This document shows, piece by piece, positions 46,031 through 54,331 of a DNA stretch of 64,000 bases (position 1 is the stretch's first letter; each line of letters begins with the position of its first letter). Below the pieces are notes generated by a model. It made no database searches, was not told the DNA's origin, and worked only from the letters and a program-made list of their open reading frames with translations. This DNA comes from Candidatus Electrothrix rattekaaiensis. GTDB lineage: Bacteria; Desulfobacterota; Desulfobulbia; Desulfobulbales; Desulfobulbaceae. The stretch lies in the NCBI GenBank assembly GCA_032595675.1, contig JAVQMD010000001.1, positions 62,001-126,000 on the forward strand, in the 5' to 3' direction. Position numbers and translations under genes: made by a program.

Positions 46031-46339
46031 ATCCGCAGTTTTTTTCCCTCTGTCGTTTTTCCCCTTCATTCTCTCCGCGTTTCAGCGGATTTTTCAAATT
46101 CATCACCAGTAAAGAGCTTTAACAGGCGAGACAAATTTTTACAGAGATGGTACTGTATTCCCGACGTGATTTTCTGTCTTATCGACGGCGGCCAGCCCAA
46201 CGCTACCGAACTTATTTCCTTGCTAACTGCCAAGGCGGCAAATGATCTGGGGGTTGCTGTGACGGCAGGACAGAAGGAGACACCTGCTCCGGTGGTTTCG
46301 CAGTGAATGCGGGCGCAAGATAGGGCGTAGTGCTAAGGC
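46031..46339. other. region between ffs and array 3
   Basis: A frame running through ffs into this region ends at 46306 (...GVAVTAGQKETPAPVVSQ), but it has no start of its own and crosses an RNA gene, so I do not call it. Nothing else seen. Confidence 0.4.
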
Positions 46340-46570
46340 GCATAAAGAAAGCGGTAGCTCGCAATTATCCTGCCGAGGCTGGCAACTCAGTTGCGGGAGC
46401 CTGCAACTCTATTGCGACGGCTTGCAATTCAATTGCGGAAGCTCGCAACAAGCTTGCGGGGGCCTGCAATCTTCTTGCGAATGGCCGCAGGAAGATTGCG
46501 AGAGGCCGCAACGAAAAAAGATGTCCTTGCAATTGAGTTGCGAGGACTTGCAGGAAAGAATCCAGAACAC
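46340..46570. repeat. 21-bp degenerate tandem array 3 (11 units)
   Basis: Eleven 21-bp units from 46340, each beginning GCA and mostly containing GCAAC-N3-GTTGC followed by an 8-bp purine-rich spacer ending CCT, CTT or CTC. The arms change together: GCAAC/GTTGC at 46382, GCAAT/ATTGC at 46424, GCAA/TTGC with other loops at 46445 and 46466. Same period and dyad design as arrays 1 and 2 with a different sequence. It lies between ffs and the restriction-modification island. Confidence 0.9.
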
Positions 46571-46704
46571 GCAATGCAACATACACCTGTCGCTTTTATA
46601 GCCGTCACGGCTGGAAGGACGTTCGCAGAAGAACATGCGGCTCAGTATGGAAATAATCTTCAGCGTATTGTCTGGAATGAACAACAGAACAAAAAGAGGT
46701 CACA

Positions 46705-47097
46705 ATGGATTTGGAAGACGAACTCCCCATTGACGAAGAAGAGCTTATTGAGGTAGCCAGGAAAATTATTAAGACAATAACTGAAAATCCAAAGTTTGCC
46801 AACCTGCAGCTCCCTATATCAGAATTACAGAACTCGCTTGATAGTTTGATCAAGTCAAGAGAGGAGGAAGCGGCTATCTGCGAAGCGCAGAGGCAGGTCA
46901 GGGAGAAATTGCAGGCTGCCTGGGAAAAAGTGTATTCTGCGCAGCGGAATATACGGGCATACAACAGGGAGCATGGCATACGCGACAGCAATATCCCTTT
47001 GGTGGCATCCGGCAGGCCCGGACTGGCTGATCGTGTCTTTTCTCAACTCCCTGACCAGGATGACACCCTGCAGATTTCGAAGAAGGACAAAGACTGA
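46705..47097 (+). CDS. hypothetical acidic helical protein
   Basis: 130 residues, helical, with an acidic N-terminus (DLEDELPIDEEELIE) and a coiled-coil-like middle (KSREEEAAICEAQRQVREKL). No signal peptide, no family recognised. It is the first gene of the island between ffs and dnaX. Confidence 0.6.
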   Translation: MDLEDELPIDEEELIEVARKIIKTITENPKFANLQLPISELQNSLDSLIKSREEEAAICEAQRQVREKLQAAWEKVYSAQRNIRAYNREHGIRDSNIPLVASGRPGLADRVFSQLPDQDDTLQISKKDKD

Positions 47098-47363
47098 TAG
47101 CGCATTGTCTGAAAAGAGCAGCAGGGTTGAAGCGGGTGGAGATGTAGGATTATCGTCCCTGATGGACGTGCGACGAGAGCCTGTTGCTTCAGCAGCGGCT
47201 GTTCATGCGACAAAAGAAGGCGTTCTTCTTTTCAAGAGAGGGGCGTCCTGTTTAACGAGGAGCTGTGCTGTCGTTAAAAGTAGATTGTCTTGGCAGAATG
47301 TATCGCCTGCTGCGGACAAGGGAGCGGGGGAAGGCAAAGAGGAAGAGCTGGGAGGAGTAACAG

Positions 47364-47543
47364 ATGATTGATGATCCGATTTTTTCTAGTGCCCAAGCTG
47401 GAGCTTGGGAGCCAGAACAGCGCAGAAAGGACGTGTCCGGGGAGAAGATCTCTATTACGCATATGGTCGGACAGATGGCGGACGGTACGTTTTTGTGGTG
47501 TTCATTTACAAGAGGTGAAGAGGTTATCCCGTTTGAAGAGTGA
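47364..47543 (+). CDS. small protein (59 residues) preceding the methyltransferase
   Basis: ATG 47364 has an excellent ribosome binding site (GGGAGGAG, eight bases away), and its TGA overlaps a GTG and precedes the methyltransferase ATG by 11 bases. It encodes MIDDPIFSSAQAGAW...ITHMVGQMADGTFLWCSFTRGEE. A CCAAGCTGGAGCTTGG hairpin repeat sits inside the frame and codes for SAQAGAWEPEQ, so the repeat inserted without breaking it. Possibly a controller or partner of the restriction-modification system; no family known. Confidence 0.6.
   Translation: MIDDPIFSSAQAGAWEPEQRRKDVSGEKISITHMVGQMADGTFLWCSFTRGEEVIPFEE
47389..47418. repeat. CCAAGCT/AGCTTGG hairpin repeat, copy C
   Basis: Perfect 8-bp stem CCCAAGCT-GG-AGCTTGGG followed by GAGCCAGAAC. 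It corresponds to the right end of copies A (9053) and B (11501). Confidence 0.75.
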
Positions 47544-47554
47544 GTTCTGATCAC

Positions 47555-48742
47555 ATGAAAAGTACGTTGCTGTTACACGAAGACGAACGTTCCTACAGAA
47601 CGCGTTGTTCCGGAGCCTTGCTCAAAGAAAACCCGCAACTTTATCGTTTGATAGATCTCTTCTCAGGGGCTGGTGGCATGTCTTTAGGGTTTTCCGAAGT
47701 ATTTGGACAGCCTTTCCAGTCGGTTTGGGCGAATGATTATAACCAGTTCTGTGTTGATACATATAACGAGAATTTTGGACCGCATTGCATTGGTGGTGAT
47801 CTTGCCGACATACTGAAAGACGATCAGGTCAGGATTCCACAAGCTGATATTGTAATCGGAGGGCCTCCTTGCCAAGGCTTCAGTTTGTTGAATAAAAAAA
47901 GGGCGAATGATTCCCGTAAAGCCTTATGGCGACCCTTTATGGAAGTGGTTAAACTGTCTGGGGCATCTGTCTTTGTTATGGAAAATGTACCTCAGTTGCT
48001 TGGTACAGAAGAACATAGAGCAATTATTAAGAAAGCCGAGTCTCTTGGCTTCAAAGTGTATCAGGAAAAATTGACCGCTGCTGATTATGGTGTTCCGCAG
48101 ACTCGCACCAGAGCCTTTATCATAGGCTGTGCTTTTACTGACCCCTCTGTTTTGTTTCCTCCCCGCAAGACCCATTTCAGCCCGAAAGGGCACAGCGGAC
48201 AGCTCTCGTTGCCGTTTGCGGAGCAGGAATTCCTCATCGGCTCGCAACACTGGAAAACTGTACGGGATGCAATTGGGGATTTACCTTCTCCAGAGGGAAC
48301 TGAGATTAGAGAAACTGCTCCGCCGCTTGATCTGCATTTCGGAAGAAATCCTACCGAACTCAGCCGAAAAAGATACCGGGCTATTCCGGAGGAGGGAATG
48401 AACCGTTTTGATTTACAACGAGTTGCCCCGGAATTGACCCCTCAATGTTGGATCAGGAAGAAATCCGGCGGCACAGATTTGTTTGGTCGGCTGTGGTGGG
48501 ACCGACCTTCAGTGACGATACGGACAGAGTTTTTTAAACCGGAAAAAGGTCGTTATCTGCACCCGGAACAACATCGACCGATTACTCATCGGGAAGCAGC
48601 CCGATTCCAAAGTTTCCCGGACAGCTTTCGTTTTACCGGGTCGAAAATTGAAATTGCCAAACAGATCGGCAATGCGGTTCCTCCATTGCTTGCGGCAAGG
48701 GTAGCTGATATAGTCAGGGTATTGCTGGACAGCAAGAGCTGA
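47555..48742 (+). CDS. DNA (cytosine-5) methyltransferase, type II
   Basis: 395 residues from ATG 47555; an in-frame GTG at 47540 overlaps the previous stop. Motif I LIDLFSGAGGMSLGF (32-46), catalytic PC at 105-106 (GGPPCQGFS), ENV motif VI, QTRTRAFIIG motif VIII, a short target-recognition region (about 250-330), and motifs IX/X ending KQIGNAVPPLLAARV. It would protect DNA from the nuclease encoded four bases downstream. Confidence 0.93.
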   Translation: MKSTLLLHEDERSYRTRCSGALLKENPQLYRLIDLFSGAGGMSLGFSEVFGQPFQSVWANDYNQFCVDTYNENFGPHCIGGDLADILKDDQVRIPQADIVIGGPPCQGFSLLNKKRANDSRKALWRPFMEVVKLSGASVFVMENVPQLLGTEEHRAIIKKAESLGFKVYQEKLTAADYGVPQTRTRAFIIGCAFTDPSVLFPPRKTHFSPKGHSGQLSLPFAEQEFLIGSQHWKTVRDAIGDLPSPEGTEIRETAPPLDLHFGRNPTELSRKRYRAIPEEGMNRFDLQRVAPELTPQCWIRKKSGGTDLFGRLWWDRPSVTIRTEFFKPEKGRYLHPEQHRPITHREAARFQSFPDSFRFTGSKIEIAKQIGNAVPPLLAARVADIVRVLLDSKS

Positions 48743-48745
48743 TAC

Positions 48746-49657
48746 ATGAAAGCGGAAGCGATACGAAAACAGCTGCTGGAGTTGCTGATAGACTTTGAAG
48801 ATGAGTTACGCTCTGATGATCTGCGGCAGAAGGTACTTTCCCTTGTTCCATGCTATCATCAGTTGCGCGACCTGGGAAAATCTTTGATTCCTCCTGCTGA
48901 GGCCCGCAGTGCTCGTGAGAGGATATTGCATTATTTTTTGAAATATCAAGGCGTGATCATCAGCGGAGATGAGCTGCTTGTTGTCTCGGGCATTCAGGAA
49001 TATGCTCGGAGGATACGTGAACTGAGAGTCCAATTCGGCTGGTCGATAGCGAGCGGCCTGACAGCTGCGCAGATGGCGGAAGAAAATGAGTTTCCTTTTG
49101 CGCATATTGATGCGGCAGCGATGGGGCCTTCGGACTATATATTGCTTTCTGATGAGCAGGATAGGGATGCTGCTCACCGGTGGAATTTAGCAAATGAGAT
49201 ACGCAGGGAAAATCTTTCTGTTCGTGATAGACTGTTGAAGTATTTCAGGGCGAATATCGGTCAGAAAATAACCGGCGAGGAATTGAAGTATCTTGCCAAG
49301 GATAAGTCGGAGTGGGCAAGAAGAGTGAGGGAGCTACGCACCGAGTACGGCTGGCCGGTTGTTACCAAAAATATAGGACGACCAGATCTCGAAGTCGGAG
49401 TTTATCTGCTGGAAGCTGATCGCCAAAGCCCTGAACATGACCGGCGTATTCCTGATCCTGTTCAACGAAATGTTCTGCGGCGAGACGATTATAAATGCAT
49501 AGTTTGCGCATGGTCGCATGACGAATGGAACCGATCCGACCCGCGTCACTTGGAACTCCATCACCAAAAAACACATGCAACAGGCGGAGGAAATACAGAA
49601 GACAATCTTGTCACGCTCTGCACTGTTTGTCATGATGATATCCATCGTAAAAAATAG
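48746..49657 (+). CDS. HNH restriction endonuclease with duplicated winged-helix-like domain
   Basis: 303 residues. The C-terminal HNH domain has C251/C254, H272-H273, N287 and C292/C295-H296 (LELHHQK, LCTVCHDD). Two similar segments precede it: ILHYFLKYQGVIISGDEL...RRIRELRVQFGW (about 70-120) and LLKYFRANIGQKITGEEL...RRVRELRTEYGW (about 165-215), probably duplicated DNA-reading helices. It follows the methyltransferase by three bases, so this is almost certainly the cognate type II nuclease. Target sequence unknown. Confidence 0.87.
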   Translation: MKAEAIRKQLLELLIDFEDELRSDDLRQKVLSLVPCYHQLRDLGKSLIPPAEARSARERILHYFLKYQGVIISGDELLVVSGIQEYARRIRELRVQFGWSIASGLTAAQMAEENEFPFAHIDAAAMGPSDYILLSDEQDRDAAHRWNLANEIRRENLSVRDRLLKYFRANIGQKITGEELKYLAKDKSEWARRVRELRTEYGWPVVTKNIGRPDLEVGVYLLEADRQSPEHDRRIPDPVQRNVLRRDDYKCIVCAWSHDEWNRSDPRHLELHHQKTHATGGGNTEDNLVTLCTVCHDDIHRKK

Positions 49658-49676
49658 GGAATAAAAAGAAGCTGCC

Positions 49677-51584
49677 GTGTCCTACCTCGTCCTAGCCAGA
49701 AAATCCCGACCCCAGACTTTTGCTCAGGTGGTCGGCCAGAAACCCGTTGTCCGAACCTTGCAAAACGGTCTTTTGCAGAACCGGGTCGCCCATGCCCTGA
49801 TTTTCAGCGGGGTGCGCGGCACTGGCAAGACCACCCTTGCCCGCATCATGGCTAAGGCCCTGAACTGCGAAAAGGGAGAACCGCCGGAACCCTGCAACGA
49901 ATGTCGTTCCTGCAAGGAGATCATGGCAGGGAGTTCCATTGATCTGCACGAAGTGGATGGTGCTTCCAACCGGGGCATTCAGGAGATCCGCGAGCTCAAG
50001 GAAAATATCCGTTTTATGCCCACCAGCTCCAAGTTCAAGATCATCATCATTGATGAGGTCCACATGCTCACCACCGAGGCCTTCAATGCCTTGCTCAAGA
50101 CCCTTGAGGAGCCGCCTGAGCATGTCTATTTCATGTTTGCCACCACGGAATTGCACAAGGTGCCGGTGACCATCCTCTCCCGTTGTCAACGCTACGAGCT
50201 GAAGCGGGTTCCTCATGCCGAGCTGGCTACCCATTTTGCTTCTTTAGCAGAGCAGGAGGGGATTCGCATTGATGAGTCAGCCCTGAATATGGTGGTCCGT
50301 GAGGCAGGAGGTTCGGTGCGTGATGGGCTTAGTCTGCTGGACCAAGTCTTCTCTTATTGCGGCGACAACGTCACCGGCCAGGAGGTGGCTGATGTGCTGG
50401 GACTGGTGAGTCATGAGGTGATTGCTGACCTTGCCCGTGCCCTGCTTGGTAAAGATATTGCCACTGCCCTGGACTGTTTAGAGAAGGTCTATAGCTTTGG
50501 CATGGATATCAAACGCTTTATCAACGAGCTGTTGGCTTGGTTTCGTAGTCTGGTGGTGTGCAGTGTCAGTCAGAATCCTGCTGCCCTGCTTGATCTGCCT
50601 GCGGATGAGCTGGCCTTGTTGCAGGAGGTTGCCGGAGCCCATTCCTCTCAAACTCTGTTCATGATGTTTAATCTCCTGCTTGAGGGCCTTGAAAAGGCAG
50701 CGTATTCTGCCCGTCCCCGTTTTGCAGTGGAAATGACCTTTATCCGGGCCGTGCAGGTGGATGATGTGATGCCTGTGACTGATTTGCTCACACGATTGGA
50801 TGATGTGCTGGCCGGTGTGGCCTTGCCGCAACAGCAGGTATCCGGCCAAGCCCGGCAGCCGATGCCGTCTCGGCAACCGCCTCAGGGAGGAGGGCCGACA
50901 GGGGCCTCTGCTCAGCCGTCTGTTCCACCGTCTGCTTCATCGTTTGCACAGTCCGGCCCTCCTGCCGAGACTGAAAAAAAAAAAGAGCCTGAGCCGGTAG
51001 TGCCTCCTCCCCAGGCTTCGCCTCCTGATGAACAGGGGAGAAAAGCGGCTAACATATCGGTTAATGCACCGGTTAGTGCACCGGAACCGAATACCCCCGG
51101 AGCATCGGAACAGCATCCGCCGCCCCCGGAAGATACCTTTGCCCCGGTTGCAGCAGGTGCGCAGACAAAAGATGTGCGTAAGCATTGGCCCGAGTTTATC
51201 CGTTATGTTCAGGAGCGGGTCAAATGGATGGGTGCCGCTTTGAAAAGTTCGTCTTCAGCCCGTTTGGAAAACGGTGTTCTGACGGTGAACTATGATGAAT
51301 CAGCGGATTGCACGCTCCTTAAAAGTAAAACGAATCTTGTGCAGCTCACCGAGTTTGCCATGGACTTTTTCCAGGAAGAGCTGGAGGTCACCTTCAAGGT
51401 GCCGAATTCTTCGGCCTGTTCCACAGATTCGGAGAGCGCAGTAGCTGTGCGGCAGGAACGCCAAAAATTGGCCCATGATCCGCTGGTGTTGGCTGCTGTG
51501 GATATATTTAACGGCCAGGTTGGAGATATTCGGGTGGGGCCGCGTTTCCGTGGACCTTTGCATAAGGAAAAGCTTGACGAATAA
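49677..51584 (+). CDS. dnaX: DNA polymerase III subunits tau (and probably gamma)
   Basis: 635 residues from a GTG start (SYLVLARKSRPQTF). AAA+ clamp-loader core: P-loop GVRGTGKTT (43-51), zinc module CNECRSC, DEVHMLT and sensor 1 TTELHKVPVTILSRCQR. A proline-rich linker (about 390-490) leads to the tau C-terminal domain. A run of 11 A (50974-50984) in the linker coding for KKK gives a nearby stop in either other frame, so a shorter gamma form of about 438 residues is likely. Confidence 0.95.
   Translation: MSYLVLARKSRPQTFAQVVGQKPVVRTLQNGLLQNRVAHALIFSGVRGTGKTTLARIMAKALNCEKGEPPEPCNECRSCKEIMAGSSIDLHEVDGASNRGIQEIRELKENIRFMPTSSKFKIIIIDEVHMLTTEAFNALLKTLEEPPEHVYFMFATTELHKVPVTILSRCQRYELKRVPHAELATHFASLAEQEGIRIDESALNMVVREAGGSVRDGLSLLDQVFSYCGDNVTGQEVADVLGLVSHEVIADLARALLGKDIATALDCLEKVYSFGMDIKRFINELLAWFRSLVVCSVSQNPAALLDLPADELALLQEVAGAHSSQTLFMMFNLLLEGLEKAAYSARPRFAVEMTFIRAVQVDDVMPVTDLLTRLDDVLAGVALPQQQVSGQARQPMPSRQPPQGGGPTGASAQPSVPPSASSFAQSGPPAETEKKKEPEPVVPPPQASPPDEQGRKAANISVNAPVSAPEPNTPGASEQHPPPPEDTFAPVAAGAQTKDVRKHWPEFIRYVQERVKWMGAALKSSSSARLENGVLTVNYDESADCTLLKSKTNLVQLTEFAMDFFQEELEVTFKVPNSSACSTDSESAVAVRQERQKLAHDPLVLAAVDIFNGQVGDIRVGPRFRGPLHKEKLDE
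50974..50984 (+). promoter_or_regulatory. A11 slippage site in dnaX
   Basis: GA then ten A then GAG (11 A in all counting the first base pair of GAA). Frame zero reads GAA AAA AAA AAA GAG. A -1 shift or one added A gives AGA GCC TGA (stop at 50990-50992). A +1 shift or one lost A gives stop TAG at 50998-51000. Thermus dnaX uses transcriptional slippage on such a run, and E. coli dnaX uses a -1 ribosomal shift. Confidence 0.7.
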
Positions 51585-51665
51585 TCCAAAAAAATGCTTA
51601 TACTGCCCAAGAAAGGAGGCAGAGTGCTTCCTGATTCATTTGGAAAGACGACTATAGGGAATGAT

Positions 51666-51974
51666 ATGAATATCTCAGATATGATGCAGCAGGCAAAGGA
51701 ATTCCAGAAGAAAATGGGTGATGTGCAGGAGGAGTTGGCAACCAAAAACGTTACCGGCTCTGCTGGCGGGGGCATGGTGACAGCGACCATGAATGGTCGC
51801 GGCGAATTGGTCGGTCTTTCCATTGAACCGGGTATTGTGAAAGCTGATGAAGTTGACATGCTTCAGGATCTGGTTGTGGCGGCGGTCAATGACGGTGCTC
51901 GTAAGGCGGCGGAATTGGGCAAGGGGGAGATGTCCAAGCTGACCGGTGGGTTGAATATCCCTGGTCTTTCATAA
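51666..51974 (+). CDS. ybaB: nucleoid-associated protein YbaB/EbfC
   Basis: 102 residues from ATG 51666 (MNISDMMQQAKEF), with AGGGAAT upstream; the frame is open 24 codons earlier. Family features: helical N-terminus, GMVTATMNGRGELVGLSIEP and DLVVAAVNDGARKAAEL. Forms dimeric tweezers on DNA. Standard position between dnaX and recR. Confidence 0.93.
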   Translation: MNISDMMQQAKEFQKKMGDVQEELATKNVTGSAGGGMVTATMNGRGELVGLSIEPGIVKADEVDMLQDLVVAAVNDGARKAAELGKGEMSKLTGGLNIPGLS

Positions 51975-51992
51975 GGAAGGACCAGAACGACC

Positions 51993-52607
51993 ATGCAGGT
52001 TATTCCTCCGGCTCTGGAACGGCTGATGACCGATCTGACCCGGTTGCCCGGTATTGGTCAGAAGACCGCCTCCCGGCTTGCCCTCTACCTTTTGCGGCGT
52101 CCTGCTGCTGAGGCCCTGAATCTCTCAGCCAGTTTAGCTGAGCTCCACGCATCTATCCAGTTATGCAGCAGTTGCTTTGCCTTTTCTGAGAACGATCCTT
52201 GTCAGATCTGTGAAGATTCTCGCCGCAATGATCGCTTGGTTTGCGTGGTAGAAGCACCCGGTGATCTAATAGCCATTGAAAAGACCGGTGCCTTTGGCGG
52301 CGTCTATCATATCTTGCATGGGGTCTTAGCCCCTATGGAGGGCATCGGGCCGGATGAGCTTAAAATTCGTGAACTCTTCCGGCGGGTGAGTACCCAGGAT
52401 ATTGAGGAAATCTTGGTGGCGACCAGCTCCACGGTGCCGGGTGAGGCCACAGCCTCCTATCTCATTGACCATCTGGCAGGCATGCCCGTCAAGGTTACCC
52501 GCCTTGCCTGCGGTATTCCTATGGGCATGGATATCAAGTATGCGGATGAGCATACCTTGTCACGGGCTGTGGAATCTCGGCAGGTTATAACAGAGCATGA
52601 CGCTTGA
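51993..52607 (+). CDS. recR: recombination protein RecR
   Basis: 204 residues. Helix-hairpin-helix LPGIGQKTASRLALYLL, zinc finger CSSCFAFSENDPCQIC, Toprim domain VCVVEAPGDLIAIEKTG, and a C-terminal ATP-like GGVYHILHG...ACGIPMGMDIKYADEHTL. Acts with RecO/RecF in gap repair. Its stop is 21 bases before the second ISAzo13 element, which therefore left the gene intact. Confidence 0.95.
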   Translation: MQVIPPALERLMTDLTRLPGIGQKTASRLALYLLRRPAAEALNLSASLAELHASIQLCSSCFAFSENDPCQICEDSRRNDRLVCVVEAPGDLIAIEKTGAFGGVYHILHGVLAPMEGIGPDELKIRELFRRVSTQDIEEILVATSSTVPGEATASYLIDHLAGMPVKVTRLACGIPMGMDIKYADEHTLSRAVESRQVITEHDA

Positions 52608-52628
52608 CGCATGTTTGAGGCTCTTTCA

Positions 52629-53950
52629 GGAATGAGAATTTAATAACTGCGGAATTTGGTGATAGGCCATTGACAAATCCATAGTTGAGTTTATTCTTAT
52701 CCGGTTATGAAAATAAAATCATATCCTTCCGAAATAGAATCGCAGATGCGCAATTTTTACAGCAGCCTGTCCGAGAAAGATCAGCGTCGATACGCTGCGG
52801 TTGAAGCAGCAAAATTAGGGCACGGCGGCATAACTTATATATGTTGTGTGCTGCGGTGCGATGCCGACAGAATTTCTCGTGGAATCAGGGAGCTGAAACA
52901 GCCTCTTTCTGGAAAAAAGGAACAAATCCGCAAACCGGGCGGGGGACGTAAATCTGTCCTCTCGACCGCCGTCGATCTTGATGACGCATTTTTCGCGGTG
53001 CTGAAAAATCACACGGCGGGTTCGCCTGTGGACGAGGCAATTAAATGGACAAACCTGAAACGCGGAGAAATTTCCGAAAAATTAAAAGAACATGGGTTTT
53101 CCGTGAGCGTCACTGTGGTTGATCAATTATTGAAAAAGCATAATTTTCGTTCCCGTAAGGCGTTCAAGGTCGAGGCGGGAAAGAAAAATATTCCGAACAG
53201 AGATGAGCAGTTTAAAAATATAGAGCGTCTCAAAGAAGAATACCGTGCGCAGGGTAATCCTGTAATGAGCATGGATGTAAAAAAAAAGAGCTGATCGGTA
53301 ATTTTTATCGTCCCGGAAAACTGCTCGTTACAGAGCCTGTCACCGTGAATGATCATGATTTTCCGTCGCTTGGGACCAGAAAAGCCGTACCTCACGGGCT
53401 GTATGATATATACCGCAATATCGGTTATATCACATTAGGAACAAGTCATGACACCTCCGAGTTCGGGTGTACCTGTATTCGAAATTGGTGGATGGAGCAT
53501 GGAAAATTCGATTTTCCGAACGCGACGGGCATATTGCTGCTCAGCGACTGCGGAGGAAGTAATAATGCGCGTTACTATATTTTCAAGGAAGATTTACAGA
53601 AGCTGGCGGACGAACTGAATATTGAAATTCGTATCGCGCATTATCCGCCGTACACGTCAAAGTACAATCCGATTGAGCATCGACTTTTTCCTCATATAAC
53701 GAGAGCCTGCGAAGGCGTTATATTTAAAAGTATCGAGATTGTGAACGAAGTGATGAGCAAAGCGAAGACATCCGCAGGACTGAAAGTTTTCACATCCGTT
53801 CTTGATAAAGTCTTTGAGACAGGTCGAAAAACGGCTGATGATTTTAAAGAAAATATGAAAATTAAATTCGACGAGTTTCTGCCGAAATGGAATTATGTCG
53901 CTGTTCCATCAGGGCGGCTTTAAATTCCGTAGTTATTTAATTCTCGTTCC
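52629..53950 (+). mobile_element. ISAzo13-type insertion sequence, copy 2 (1322 bp)
   Basis: Same length and ends as copy 1 at 7097-8418, inverted relative to it. Flanked by TCA (52626-52628 and 53951-53953), a 3-bp target duplication. The encoded proteins are identical to those of copy 1. Inserted just downstream of recR. Confidence 0.92.
52707..53923 (+). CDS. ISAzo13 family transposase, -1 frameshift (copy 2)
   Basis: Frame one runs 52707-53294; the second frame ends at 53923. The slippery heptamer A-AAA-AAG at 53282-53288 allows a -1 shift, after which GAG CTG ATC continues the transposase (ELIGNFYRPGKLL). Total 405 residues. Same domains as copy 1: N-terminal HTH, C-terminal DDE with DCGGSNNARYY and YPPYTSKYNPIEHRLF. 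Confidence 0.88.
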
Positions 53951-53953
53951 TCA

Positions 53954-54331
53954 TCGTAGTAGAATTTTTTTTACGCTGTTATTGCGTACTCATCCAAACA
54001 GTATTCTGAGATACTGAATGATCTGTTTGGACCGAGAAATTTTGTTCTTGCACAAAGATATTTCTATGAGCAGGGTTGCTGTTAAATGAATTTTAATTCG
54101 TTAATAGTTGGTCCAATACCACGTGGTGGTAAAATTCCCCATTGACCGTCAATGCAGTTTGTGGTACTCAATTCTTTATCTGCAAATTCAAAGCTTCATC
54201 ATGAAGCTGATCCAGGCCTTGAGATGATGAAGACATTCTCATTACCTGTTTTCGACGACAGTCATACAGTCATAATTAGGCCGGTCCTATCGGTCGGTCA
54301 ATGAACAGAAGTCCCAAAGGAGAGATGAACG
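53954..54331. other. 378-bp intergenic region upstream of the SQR-like gene
   Basis: No gene seen. Small dyads (CAGTAT/ATACTG near 54000, ACCACGTGGT near 54120) and a GGTC-rich stretch at about 54285 just before the ribosome binding site AAGGAGAG. It should contain the promoter of the SQR-like gene. Confidence 0.45.

Noticed and set aside
45923-46306. 127-residue frame over ffs
   Set aside because: It runs through the SRP RNA gene and has no start signal of its own.
46031-49676. attachment-site direct repeats bounding the restriction-modification island
   Set aside because: I looked at both ends by eye and found no shared stretch long enough to propose one.
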